Shown: piece by piece, positions 32,401 through 42,820 of the stretch
Layout of the letters: every line of letters starts with the position of its first letter
Position numbering within the stretch: position 1 is the first letter of the stretch
Assembly: GCA_026018925.1 (NCBI GenBank)
Contig: JAKSZU010000018.1
Location: 34,071,807 to 34,135,806, forward strand
DNA length: 64,000 nucleotides
DNA from: Tupaia tana
Lineage: Eukaryota; Chordata; Mammalia; Scandentia; Tupaiidae
Direction: 5' to 3'
Position numbers and translations under genes: made by a program
The notes under the pieces: generated by a model
Database searches by the model: none
Told to the model about the DNA's origin: nothing
The model's input: only the letters and a program-made list of their open reading frames with translations

Positions 32401-32781
32401 ATTAGAGGGGAAACCACCTTTTAATAAAGTGTTCTTGAAATGAGATAACTAGATCATTTGAGATGGAATTGAAACAACCCTTTCATGGAACGCTTTAAAG
32501 CGTTGGGAGAAGGGCATCGCAAGCTAACACCATGGTATCTTTTTTCAGGCTTGATTTATTTCTCTGCCATTTAGCATATCCATAGCCAGATCTTAGAGGG
32601 CCTGCGAAGCCTAAGGGAGAGCTGCACTCTTCCATCAGTTTCTTGGCAATTTACAGTATTTGCAAGACTGAAAAACTAGATACTGTGCAAAAAAAAAAAA
32701 AAAGGTCAAAATTGTTAATCCCTATGTGGTACATCCATATTAAACTGCCTAGCAGAAGGATTGGAAGCATCTCTACAGCTT
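32401..32781. other. Unassigned DNA
   Basis: Holds an A run (32690-32703). Repeat-free otherwise. Confidence 0.4.
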
Positions 32782-33175
32782 CTTGGACTTGAAGACTTTT
32801 TTTTTTTTTTTAAATTAAGACCTCATAAAAATGTTCTTTTAATGACTTCTAGTTACTTCTTTGGCTATTATAACTCTGAGGTGCATTTTCAAGTATCTCT
32901 GCAGCTGCCAATGCCCAATGACAGGGTCCCAGACACTCTCAGACTTCTTCTTGCCTACGTTATTTCAATAAGGGGAAGTCAGACATTTTTGCTTCTAAGC
33001 ACCCTTGAGCTCACTTTCTTCCTACCCACATTTTTCTTTTTTCCTTTCCAGAATTGGTCGCGTAAACAAGTAGAGGAAGTAGTTGTGCTATGATTTGAGA
33101 GGTACCTGGAAGGCACTGACCAGAGAGTTTCACACAAGGATTCACACTAGGATTTCCAATGATCACCTTTAGTCT

Positions 33176-33240
33176 CCCATCTGTCTGTCTATCTATCTAT
33201 CTATCTATCTATCAATCAATCAATCATCTATCTATAGCTA
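33176..33240 (-). repeat. (TCTA)n/(ATCA)n microsatellite in the L1 3' UTR
   Basis: TCTGTCTGTCTATCTATCTA leads into ATCAATCAATCA and back to ATCTATCTA. Confidence 0.95.
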
Positions 33241-33383
33241 TCTACATTCACTCACTGTACATCAATACAGTATGCAAAATGAGATTACCCAGAATACATT
33301 GTATATTGGCTCAATCAAAGATTTTACTATACATGTTATCATCAACAAATAATTTTGTATTTCTTGTTTCTTATATATTTTAC

Positions 33384-33470
33384 CCCCCCCCCCCCCATTC
33401 CCTACCTCTCACCCTCTGCCGATTCCTCCCCTTCTCTCACACTGTCTCTGGTGTGTACAGTTGTTTTCCA
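33384..33470 (-). repeat. Polypurine tract (minus strand) with a 16-base G run
   Basis: The plus strand is C16 followed by ATTCCCTACCTCTCACCC and CCTCCCCTTCTCTCACAC. Read on the minus strand this is the G-rich polypurine tract characteristic of L1 3' UTRs. Confidence 0.8.
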
Positions 33471-34019
33471 TGCCTTTTTTTTTTCACATTTTATTGATTC
33501 GCTAAAGAGCTTAATTAATTTAAAACTTTCAGTAGCAACCACAGCTGATAGATAGAAATCTATGAACACAAGTCTGACTTTAGGCATGAACCTGAAAAAG
33601 GTGAACATACTATGAAGTAGCACCTTGCTGGGGCTATATAGCTTACTATAGTCATTAAATAGGTATTAATATTTTTGATGCATTTTTTTATTTCAAGAAA
33701 AAGTTTTAGTTTTAATAGATCAACATCAAAAATGTTAAGAGAAATTTGCTTAAAACTTAAAGCAAGGAAAAAGGTTAGGATTCAGTTCAAATAGTGGATG
33801 AACCTATCAATAGTTCAAGAGAAGACAAAAATCCTTAAATGTGGAAATCAAAGCATTGAAGAAAACAGTAATGTTTTAGTCTACAGTCAAAAAAATTCTA
33901 TTTCACTAGTTCAGACCCATGTAATTAACTCTCTTCTATTGAATTTGCAGTGTTACTGTGGTCTGATCTTTCCATTTAAACTCTGAAAGTTAACATTCAA
34001 CTCTGAACTTGTCCCTACA

Positions 34020-34975
34020 ATTAGGCTGGCCATTGGTATAGCACTCCCTTCAGGACTTCTTGGAGAGCTGGTCTGGTGTTGGTAAATTCTTTCAGGTTTC
34101 ATTTATCTAAGAATCCCACCCCCCCTTCCCGTATGAAGGATAATCCTGCTGGGTATAGTATTATTGGTTTAAATTGTTTTTCACTTAACACTTTGAATAT
34201 ATTTTCCCATTCTTCCTTGTTTGCATGGTTTCTTATGAGAGGTCCCATGTTACCCTTATGGGATAGCCTTTGAAAGTAACTCGACGTTTCTCTCCTTGCC
34301 AAATTTAGTATCTTGTCTCTGTGGTTTTAGTCAATCTGGCTATGAAGTGCCTGGAGGAAGATCTTCTTGGGTTGATTCTATGTGGATGTAGTTCTTGGAT
34401 TTGGATATTTGAGTGTCTTTTGAGGTTTGGGAAGTTTTCTTCCAGGATTTCATAGAATAGATTATCAATGCCCTTATTAGTTTCTTCACCTTCTGTGATA
34501 CCGATGATCCAGATGTTTGGGCATTTAATGGTATTATTTGTCTATTATTCTCTTTTTTTCAGGTTATTTTCTCAGTCTTTTTGGTGAATTTTTCTAGATC
34601 AGAGGTTCTATCTTTTACATCTGAGATTCAGTCTTCTGCATGATCTAATCTGCTTTTGATATTTTCAAGGGAAGTTCTGATTTCCTGTATTACAGCCTTC
34701 ATCTCTAACAATTCTATTTGATTCTTTTTTATGATGTGTATCTCCTCTTTCAGATCTTGCAAGAACTTCCTCACCTCCCAAAACTTGGTGTCTCTTTTCT
34801 CCTGCATCTTCTGGAGTTCATTGTCTCTCTTCTCTTGCATCTCTGTTAGCTTTGTCACTGTGAATATTTTAAGTTCTTTATCTGACATTTCCATGAGTTC
34901 CCTTATATTCTTTGTGGAGGAAGAGGAGTTATTCTTTTCCCTTAGAGGAGAGATATTTTCTTGGTATCTCATATT
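34020..34975 (-). pseudogene. L1 ORF1 (ORF1p) remnant, broken
   Basis: ORF1p is the RNA-binding trimeric protein of the L1 particle. The N-terminal 114 codons that remain open (34972-34628) are charged and heptad-rich, with KLTEMQEKRDNELQKMQEKR, as expected for the coiled coil. After stops and frame changes, the C-terminal domain is still visible over 34302-34099: IFKVLSEKQFKPIILYPAG then LSFIREGG. These correspond to the conserved 'IFNILKEKNFQPRISYPAKL' and 'LSFISEGEI' region of mammalian ORF1p. Between them, KCPNIWIIG-like and DPS-poor sequence (about 34520-34330) marks the RRM region, but it is degraded. The frame is not intact, so no working protein is expected. Some frame changes may lie in simple runs such as the C run at 34119-34125. 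Confidence 0.75.
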
Positions 34976-35349
34976 TCTTGTGCATCTGATGGGTTATACG
35001 TTCTTTTCCTAGTTTTTGGAGTTAAATCTGAGCATTCAGAGGAATGCAGGAGAAGGTGACCTGCAGTCTCTAAAAAGTACTGTTTTTCTCCCTTTGCACA
35101 GCTGATTCAATGAAAATTGAGGGTTAATCTGACCCTAAAAGTATTCAGGTACTTGGCTACTGAGCACCTAGACCTGTCTGGAAAACCAGTGTGTGGAGGC
35201 TACGCAGAAAAGTGAGAAAGGTAAGAAGAAAAGGAAATGGAATATAAAAAAAAGAAGAAGAAGAGGAAAAAAAGACAAAAACAATAAAAAACAGAAAAAG
35301 ACTTTTTTTTTTTTTTGGTCAAAAGTGAAAACCATGTAGGAGAATAAAT

Positions 35350-35807
35350 AGGGTGCTCTAACTTGGCTCCTAGCTAGGTCTGATGGGCAGGAGGGTGAAG
35401 TCTGGGCAGAGGGTCTTCAGTAGTCATAATCCCTGAATGGAGCCCTCAGAACTCAAATATAGATGGCTGCTGATTGGCTTGTCCTATGGGGGCAGGGAGA
35501 AAGGTAAGAATTAGCAAGATAAAAGAGTGGCAGAGAGCAAAGAAGTCTAAAAATTAAAAAAAAATTTTTTAAATAGATAGAGATGGAGAGAGACAGAATA
35601 AGTAGGGTACTCTAACCTGGCTCCTAGCTAGGTCTGGGGGGCAGGAGGGTGAAGTCTGGGCATAGGGTCTTTGGTGATCGTAATCCTTAAATGGGGCTGC
35701 TCAGAACACAAATATAGATGGCTGCTGGTTGGTTTGTCCTGGCTCCTAGCTAGTTCTGGGGGGCAGGAGGGTGACGTCTGGGAAGAGGGTCTTCAGTGGT
35801 CGTAATC
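35350..35807 (-). repeat. L1 5'-UTR tandem units (three, the last two partial)
   Basis: Three copies of a unit with CTGGCTCCTAGCTAGGTCTG, CAGGAGGGTGAAGTCTGGG, AGAGGGTCTTCAGT and CAAATATAGATGGCTGCTG start at about 35356, 35610 and 35740. The first spacing is about 253 bp; the second is shorter because the spacer is missing. The outermost copy stops at the TSD, so the element was 5'-truncated within a unit. Tandem monomers are how mouse L1 promoters are built, so a promoter role is inferred by analogy. Confidence 0.8.
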
Positions 35808-35823
35808 CTTGGGCTTGAAGACT

Positions 35824-37425
35824 CTTGATACATCTTGTAGGATCCCAGGAATGATTGCAATTTCCTCACGGCAGATCATCAGGATTATAGGTAAAAGCAT
35901 TAGAGTATCTACAATCACAGTAAATCATTTCGATATTTCCATTTTCTTTTTCCAAGGAGGGTAGGATGGGTGGAGTCACAATAGTTGCTGCCTTTATCAG
36001 CACTTCAGCTTTTGCACTCTTCAGTTCCAAACCGTGTATTTCCTATCTAATTTAATATCCATTTTCAGCAATGACTAATCCTCGACTAAATGGTGTTCTA
36101 TTCAAATGAAAAATTAAAACCAAGTTTAAAAACGCCCTGCCCCCAACCGTTGGCAATAACATCACAGCTTTAGATGTGCCTCATGGGACCCAGGCAGTGC
36201 CACCAGCTCTCTTTGGGGCTTTCAGTCTGTCACCATACCTTCCAGCCACCTGGAAAGTGCTGACTTTTTTTCCAAGTGAAAATATTAAGTGATTCTGGTA
36301 CAGAAACTTCAATCACCTGAAAAGTACCAACCATGATTTCCAAAGCCTTGAGGTCCCTTCCTCATCTCTACTCCAACCCGTTCTTGAAAGTTCAATTTCT
36401 TCTCTTTGTTTCTCTCCAAGTCTATTTACCATTTTTACTGAGGGGTGTTTGCTCTATATGCTGTTATGGAGTCCAGAGCATCTAATTGACAAATTATGTT
36501 GTGCTTTTGGTGGCTTTAAGTAATCATTTAAAATAAATAAGATCATAATTATCAGTTTTCATTTACCCATTTATTAAGTAACAATGTTCACACTGAGCAG
36601 TTTGATTTTGTGTTATAATAAGGCAATCTCTACATGATGACAGATGGTGTTTCATTTTGCCGACACTGTGCTAAAGTGCTTTGAGTTGTGATGTGTTTGA
36701 TTTTATTAGAGATCAGATTTAACACATGCATGCTACATAACTGCAATCGCATTCCCATTTCTCATCTGTAGGAGAAAATGAAACTGTGATGAAATGTAAT
36801 ATACTCACCCTCAGGCAGAACTAGTGGGACTGGGAATTGCAACATAATAAATCTAATGGATATTACACTATAGGACCCTAGAAATTTACTGTTATTATGT
36901 TCAGGGAAGGAACTCGGTTTTGTAAAACTCACTTTTATTTCACTGGCATCAGGCAATTTCACATTATTTAACTGTTGTGGCCCAATAGCAGAGATGGTAT
37001 TTGTGGTATTGGAAAGAAACTTGCCCACCAGAGAACACAGGGGTCCAGGAACCCAGGGGAGAGAGCCAGGGGAGAGCAAACAGCCAAAAAAACCTGCATT
37101 TACTAAATGCAAATTACAACAACGGCACATCATTAACAATGGATTGTTGAGATTGTCAAATGAAGCCTCATTTAGCCAGCCTGACAGTGTGGCGCCCACT
37201 GGAGGAAGACACAGATGTAAAAGCTTTGACAATGACATTGAGCTTATAGTCTCAGCCCTCCCCACTGCTGCCCCCTGGGGTGGGGGTGGGAAACTAAGTT
37301 AATTACACATCTAGTTATTGATGTAACTGTCGATAGAGCTTTTCCCTAATGAGGCCATTGTCAAGTGGAATTCCAAAAATGGAGGCAGCTTTCAGTGTTC
37401 TTGTGCCAACAAGGTGAAGCCTCAT
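35824..37425. promoter_or_regulatory. Repeat-poor block, candidate conserved noncoding DNA
   Basis: About 1.6 kb without recognised repeats. It contains AT-rich homeodomain-like sites (TTAAGTAATCATTTAAAATAA) and a section around 36900-37300 with higher GC. A minus-strand frame of 167 codons (36762-37265) overlaps a plus-strand frame of 102 codons (36994-37302). Neither shows a known domain, and I regard both as probable chance frames in old, slowly changing DNA. Confidence 0.35.
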
Positions 37426-37429
37426 GACT

Positions 37430-37700
37430 CTCCATTGCTCACTGAAGGACGATGCAAAGGACTCTACTCTGCTCTATTCCAACAACCTCCCAAGTAGTAT
37501 TCGTGCGTCCAGCTGTACTTTCTGTTATTCATCATAAATGCCCATGCCCCTTACTCATTCTAACTGATGGCTTTCACCACGTTGCTTTTATGCTCAAAAA
37601 CTTCAGTAACTTCCCATTACCTGGCATTCATACTTCTCCTAATTCAGCTCTGATCTCACAACAATTCCTCAAGATAAATCTGTTAGTCCAGTGAAGTTTG
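37430..37700 (+). repeat. L2-like LINE fragment
   Basis: 'cttactcattctaactgatg', 'aaaaacttcagtaacttccc' and 'attacctggcattcatact' match an L2 3' region ('ttaaaaccttcagtggctcc'). Diverged. Confidence 0.45.
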
Positions 37701-38405
37701 TCTTTTCATTGTCCTTCAAACAAGCTTGTGTGTGTGTGTGTTTTTTTTTTTTTTTCCTCTTTCTGGTGTAAGGTTCTTTAGGGAGCAAGTGACAATAACC
37801 TAACTCAAATTTGTTTAGGCAGAAGGGGGCAAATTTGTGGGCTCACAAACTAAGGAAGGCTGGGGTAGCTGGCACAGATGGAACTAGAAATCAAAATTTT
37901 TCTCAGATGGTCTCATCTGAGAGTCTTTTTCTCTACCTAGAGAAGAAGATGCATACTTTATTTCAGAACTACTTCTTTTATGGGATAGGGGGTCTCAGAG
38001 GAGAGAATGTGAAACTCTGTCAGTCTCTGTGATTTTATGTTAAAAAATTCTAGGGATGACTCTGATTGGTCCAGTTGTGTCAGGTGCCTCTCTTGGTATG
38101 ATGGTTATAAACAAGAGGGTGGATCCTGTCACTGGCCCAACTTGGTTTAAGATAAGCTCCTTCCACAATAATTCTGACCAGGAAGGTAGAATCTATACCA
38201 CAGTTGGAACAGGGGCATGGTGTAGAGCCCACAAAGGAGAAGAGTTGCTATTCTGACATCCTGGACAATTGAAATAATTTGTGCCCTCCACAATGCCTGT
38301 TTATGAGGTCACTGCATTTGCTATAACCATCTCCTTCTTCCTCTCCTAACCCAGTCTGAGACACCTCTCTTACATAGTAAAAGGTCAGAGTTAGAGAAAG
38401 GAAAC
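37701..38405. other. Unassigned DNA with a short GT/T tract
   Basis: (GT)n and T runs at 37727-37756. 37790-38260 is unrecognised. Confidence 0.4.
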
Positions 38406-38409
38406 TAAT

Positions 38410-38600
38410 AGTTAAGTGTTTATGAAATACGGATTTTATCTAAAGTAATCTCTACAATTGCCCTAAAAATATTATCAATATTTTACAAATGAACTTAAAA
38501 AAGCTATTTACCGTGATAGCGTCATTTAACCAGCAAGTGTCTGAGACAGGTTTAGAAACCAGCTCTCTTGGACTTCGTTTATTGTTCTGAAGAGGTAGAA
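38410..38600 (-). repeat. MIR fragment
   Basis: 'ttatcaatattttacaaatg' and 'atttaaccagcaagtgtctg' with the expected spacing fit reverse MIR. Confidence 0.5.
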
Positions 38601-38781
38601 GTGATTTAATTCTCTGGAACTGTGCTAGAAAGCAAAAGTTTACCTAGAAACTATGTTTATATGATCCAAAGCATATCAAGGATTGAAAACATGTGACTTC
38701 AGTTTTCTTAATTTTATATTTAGGTTACTGAAGGGAAGGCAGATAGGGTATAAAGGAATTATACAGTGGCATTTCTTTGGG

Positions 38782-38906
38782 TTTTGTTTTATTATTAGTT
38801 CTTATTCCTTCACTCATAAAATATTGATTAACTCCTCTCATATGCATATGACTCAATTAATCTAATTACTTTTGTTTTATTATTAGTTCTTATTCCTTCA
38901 CTCATA
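38782..38906 (+). repeat. 37-bp direct repeat pair flanking 51 bp
   Basis: The same 37 bases (TTTTGTTTTATTATTAG through TTCCTTCACTCATA) occur at 38782-38818 and 38870-38906 with no mismatch that I can see. The second copy abuts directly on a SINE that lacks its tail. Confidence 0.93.
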
Positions 38907-39139
38907 GGGCGTGTGCGCTCGCCAGAAAGTCTCTCTGAGAGAGACAGACAGAAAACGAGAAATCACCCCCCAGGGGGGATGGCTACGCCACAGTCCCTTC
39001 TCCTCCATTCTCTTCTCAGAATCTTGGGCACGCATGCAAACGTGCCCCGTGTGAGTTTAAGCCACCGGGTCCGGGACTCGAACTGCGGTCGACTACATGG
39101 GAATCCAGTAACATAGCCATTATGCTAACTTCTGGTCCC
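38907..39139 (-). mobile_element. Long SINE lacking its 3' terminus
   Basis: Begins abruptly at GGGCGTGTGCGCTCGCCAG. The expected T run and GAGAGGTTTTCGCTATA of a minus-strand copy are absent. The remainder (TCCTCCATTCTCTTCTCAG, GTCCGGGACTCGAACTGCGG, end at CTTCTGGTCCC) is normal. No ordinary TSD is found. Confidence 0.88.
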
Positions 39140-39264
39140 AGCAATTATGGTAACTTAAGCCAGAGAAATTTTCTGGAGAAATGGTCAGCTTTCATCAAGC
39201 TGATGTGATTTACTGTTGGGCTCATTGATGAGGCTTTGGGGTATGAGGAATCATGGTTGACTCC

Positions 39265-39300
39265 TTTATTTTTGGTCTAGGCAGCTAGACCAAAAATAAA
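39265..39300. repeat. Perfect hairpin, 16-bp arms and 4-base loop
   Basis: TTTATTTTTGGTCTAG, loop GCAG, CTAGACCAAAAATAAA. Both arms are fully complementary. It is not part of a recognised element. Confidence 0.95.
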
Positions 39301-39885
39301 TAGCGGTGCCATTTATTGAAAAGGGATAAATTATTTTGGAAAGGAAAAGCTAGACTCCACTAGGCACGAAATAAAAATTACATTGAATGAGAAAGTGTGA
39401 GACAACTTAACCAGAGTAGTTTTTCCGTCACCTGCAGAGTGCAAATAAGAACTGTCTATGTTTCAATAAAAACACCTTTAGTCAGTACCTTGGAACTGGC
39501 TTCCTTCTTCTCAATTAGATAGAAGACAATTAAATTAGAGTCCAGCTTCGAGGAGTTCATTATGCCTCATTGAAAATGATAAATGACTCTTAGTGACCTA
39601 GTCACCTCGCCAACATGGTCCCACCTCGTCTTTCAAAGAACTAATGAAACCGATGGATCTCTCCCTCTTTAGCAGCAGGGCCAACAAAAACAGAGCACAC
39701 ACCATGAAATGTGAGGAAGCGGAGAAGCAGGCGGGAGAGAAAAGAGAAGAGAAAACCCACACTTGACATTTTGACAATTGGCCAAAGTGACTTTGAAGTG
39801 CAAAAGTGAAAAAAAAAATCTATCTACATATTGATTTCCTATCTGTTCCATTGCTTTAATTTACCTTTGCTTGGTGCACAACACT
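39301..39885. promoter_or_regulatory. Repeat-free block, candidate conserved noncoding DNA
   Basis: Directly follows the hairpin. AT-rich with motifs such as GATAAATTATTTTGG and AGACAATTAAATTAGAG, and free of known repeats. Inference only. Confidence 0.3.
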
Positions 39886-39921
39886 GAGTGTGTGTGTGTG
39901 AATGTGCGTGTGTGAATGTGT

Positions 39922-39958
<37 letters not shown>
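39886..39958. repeat. (GT)n microsatellite
   Basis: An interrupted GTGTGT array, the longest pure part at about 39926-39957. Confidence 0.95.
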
Positions 39959-40169
39959 GGGGGTGTGGGGAGCAGATCTGCCTCCTTCTTGAAAAGAAAG
40001 GAAGAAATGGGGGGAAAAGAAGGGCAAATGATAATGGGAGTACTTTAGAGTTGACAAAAACATTGTCTAGTACTTATTTGCTCCTGACATTACCCCGAGT
40101 CAGAGAAAGGACTTGGATTACTTTCCTTGCGTAACTGCAAACTGATGAAGTTATCTCCAGAGCGTGGAG

Positions 40170-40400
40170 ACAGAAGAAGAACAGTTAGGAGCAGGAGTTT
40201 GGGATCTGAGCATGAGTTTTGGCTCCCCTCCTTTCCAGCTGCATGACTTTAAGCCACCCACTTAACTTCTCTGAGCCTAGTTTTTTCATCAGTAAAATGG
40301 GGATGATTATATTACCCAGGTTTGTTATGAAGATTAAGTGAGATTATGCATGTTAGACACTTAATTACTGCCAAGCACAAGAAGAGCACTCCCATTGTAG
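40170..40400 (+). repeat. MIR SINE
   Basis: 'ctgcatgactttaagccacc', 'acttctctgagcctagtttt' and 'tcatcagtaaaatggggatg' follow the MIR consensus. Confidence 0.85.
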
Positions 40401-40464
40401 CACTTCTTATATCCCTGGAACTCCATTTAAAATACATGATCAGGACAAGTTTTGACAAGAATTT

Positions 40465-40665
40465 TTTTGTCAAGGGCTAGGTAGCATATATTTTAGGTTT
40501 TGAGAGCCATGTGGTCTCTGTTGGAACTGGTCATCTCTGCAGTGGCAGCGTAAAAGCAGCCGTAGACAATATGTAAACAAATATGCATGGCTGTGTTCCA
40601 ATATAAGTTAATTTTAAAAAATCAGATGGCAGCTGGGTTTGGTCTCCTGACCCTTGGTTTTGAAG
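40465..40665 (+). mobile_element. hAT-Charlie-type nonautonomous DNA transposon relic
   Basis: 'tatattttaggttttgagag', 'ccatgtggtctctgttggaa', 'aaaagcagccgtagacaata' and 'catggctgtgttccaatata' match the same MER family as 2725-3245, in the same orientation. Confidence 0.7.
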
Positions 40666-40769
40666 ACAGAGATAGGTTACTGTAATTTCATACTTCCTTG
40701 GTATAATAATACCTTCTGAATTGCTGACTTCTGTTGACATTGTATCTACAATTTCCTAAGCAGTTTAAG

Positions 40770-41250
40770 GCCTATCTTTCATTGATCTTCACAGAAATCC
40801 TATGAAGTAATAAGAACATTTATTGAGTGCTTATTGTGTTCTAAGCTTTTTGCAGGCATCATGGGAGGCCGAATAAGTTAAAGTGACTTAGGTCTTGGAT
40901 CCAGATGGTTGGAAGTTGAGTCTTAGCTAGGTGACGTTGGGCAAATCACTTACCCTCTCTGTGCCTCGGTTTTCTCACCTATGGAAACCTTTATACTTGT
41001 AAAGTTCTTCGAAGTGTGTCTGGCATATAATAGGTGTTCAAGAAATGTTAACCAGCACAATTAATTTTCAGGACTACCTGAGAGAGAGTTACTATTATCT
41101 CCATTTTACAGATGAGGAAACTGAGGCATGGAAAAGGGAGGCACATTTCCCGAGGTCATCAGGAGGTTGCTCAGCCAGGAGAAGAACAAGGTCTGTGTGA
41201 CTCAGACTCTTTGTTCCGTTAGAACTGCACATCACTGCCTCCCAAGGTTG
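40770..41250. repeat. MIR cluster in both orientations
   Basis: Minus-strand MIR pieces lie at 40770-40860 ('cagaaatcctatgaagtaat', 'gtgcttattgtgttctaagc') and 41085-41240 ('ccattttacagatgaggaaa', 'ctgaggcatgg'). Between them, 40870-41060 is a plus-strand MIR ('cttaccctctctgtgcctcg', 'ctggcatataataggtgttc'). This looks like MIRs nested or stacked in one place. Confidence 0.75.
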
Positions 41251-41690
41251 ATCATCACCTTGAGTCAATGGAGGCATTAACTAAAGATCAGATAGAAAAG
41301 GTGTTGGCCTGTGCATGGGTGACCAGTAAGCTAAAGAGTCATGACTCAAATCTAATCTTTGATTAATATTTTACTCCTTGTGCAGGACTGACTCGGTGAC
41401 CAAAATCCCATGTCCTCTTTTGAAGGTCATGGATTGTACCAAGTCTACTATGACTAGGGATTCACCTTCGTGTTAAAGCATCAAAGCCAGAAGCTATGAG
41501 TAAATTTAGGAGAGGGAAAAGGAAAAGTGGGGAGGCAGAAGGAAGAGGATGGTTTCAAATGTTTGGAGCTGAGGACTGACCCCCTTTGGTGACTGACTCT
41601 ACCTCCAATCTAGGCTTAATGAAAGAATGTGGTATTTTAGTGACATCAACAGCAGGCGTTCACTGATGTTTGATGTTGCAGATACTGTGG
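41251..41690. other. Unassigned DNA
   Basis: Nothing recognised. Confidence 0.4.
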
Positions 41691-42130
41691 TGTGTAATTT
41701 TCATGCATCCTTTTATTTAATTCTCCCAGCCAATCCACATGAAAGGTCTTATGTTATCCTTATTGTAAGTGTGGGAAATCTGAAATTCTGAGAACTAAAT
41801 ACTGTGTCACAAGTGTCATACAGTGAGTATACGGCAAAGTCAGGATTTTCGTTGTTGCTTTTGAGTTTCTTTCTTCATAGATGAGAAGGGGGGCAACTCC
41901 AACAGTGTCCTCATGCCATGACCTACCTCCCAGCATCAGCCAGTCCCAAATCATGGACACATGTGTGCCTGGTATATTCAGAGAGGTCTCCAGAAATGAA
42001 CCTGGAAACGTCCCACATGGTCAGCCTCATATAGCATGGTGCTACTGCTGTGCCACCATCCAGCCTAGCACCAGAATTTAAACCTGGATCAGCCTGACTT
42101 CAAAGCTTGTGCTCGGAAAATTTCACCACT
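41691..42130 (-). repeat. MIR split by an old SINE
   Basis: 'cttttatttaattctcccag' and 'aagtcaggattttcg' on the left and 'agaatttaaacctggatcag' on the right are reverse MIR, with the old SINE between. Confidence 0.6.
41870..42066 (-). mobile_element. Old SINE group member in MIR
   Basis: TTTCTTTCTTCATAGATGAG, CATGACCTACCTCCCAGC, GTGTGCCTGGTATATTCAG and GAACCTGGAAACGTCCC, ending at GCTGTGCCACCATCCAGCC. Very close in layout to 18934-19116. Confidence 0.75.
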
Positions 42131-42525
42131 ATTGCTGTTGCTTTGTCATCCCCCAGTGGCCATTGTCACCCTGACATCAGGGGTTGCTTCTTCTCTTCAC
42201 CTTCCCTGTCTCCTTTCTACCTTCAATACTCTCTTTTATGGGTGGGAGCTTCTTCTGAGTCATGTATAAATGTGATGAATCTCTCTTTGGAGGACTTTTC
42301 TATGACTTATCTGCTTATCTAGCAGTTTATCTGCTCATCTTTCATTTGTCAAGCAAATGTAGTCTTCTTGATCAAGATGTGACCAAAACTTCATCCCTTA
42401 TCCTTTGAACTAGACCATAAAGTAGATTTCAAGGTCCTGGGGTAGGATCTGATACCCATAAAGCAGCTTAATAAAAATAATTAAATATAGAATGAATATC
42501 TTGAAAGGAGACTCTTAATTTGTTA
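42131..42525. other. Unassigned DNA
   Basis: Nothing recognised. Confidence 0.4.
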
Positions 42526-42529
42526 AGGA

Positions 42530-42690
42530 TCCCAACACCATAGAGAAGAGGGGTTAACATCCCCATTGGGGAGCGGGGGAGTGGAACAGCTGACTAGTAC
42601 CACTTAACTGGTAAGGACAAAGTCAGAATCTGAGGCCAGCCCTTCCTTCGTAAGACTAACTCTTTCTACAATACCATTTGGTGAAATGAC
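42530..42690 (-). repeat. MIR-like fragment
   Basis: 'accacttaactggtaaggac', 'aaagtcagaatctgaggcca' follow reverse MIR. Weak. Confidence 0.4.
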
Positions 42691-42820
42691 TGTTGTCTTG
42701 ACAATAAGAGACATCAGACAGTAGGTTGACTTCTTACTCCTGAATCAGAGTAAGGGGTCTTGAATAAGAAGTCAAGAAACCTAGACTCCCTACCCTGCTT
42801 CAGCTGAAGCCCACTTTCTT

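Larger units (their letters stand above)
32798..35807 (-). mobile_element. HAL1-like L1 element: 5' repeats and ORF1 remnant, no ORF2 seen
   Basis: A single 3.0-kb retrotransposed unit on the minus strand. Its 3' end is the T run at 32797-32811. Both ends are flanked by CTTGG(A/G)CTTGAAGACT (32782-32797 and 35808-35823; one mismatch), a TSD of typical L1 size. From the 5' end on the minus strand it has tandem promoter-like units (35350-35807), an A-rich leader, an ORF1 remnant (about 34975-34020) and a long 3' UTR with a G-rich polypurine tract (33384-33470) and a tetranucleotide array. ORF2 (about 3.8 kb in full L1) should sit between ORF1 and the 3' UTR. There is no room for it, and no endonuclease or reverse transcriptase motif is seen. 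A full L1 that lost ORF2 by deletion is the alternative. Confidence 0.75.

Noticed and set aside
33176..33240. A boundary of a separate insertion at the tetranucleotide array
   Set aside because: The TSD pair at 32782 and 35808 places the array inside a single L1-related unit. I see no second TSD around it.
35824..37425. A CpG island or promoter
   Set aside because: GC is only slightly raised around 37000-37270 and CpG dinucleotides are few. There is no supporting TATA, initiator or exon signal.
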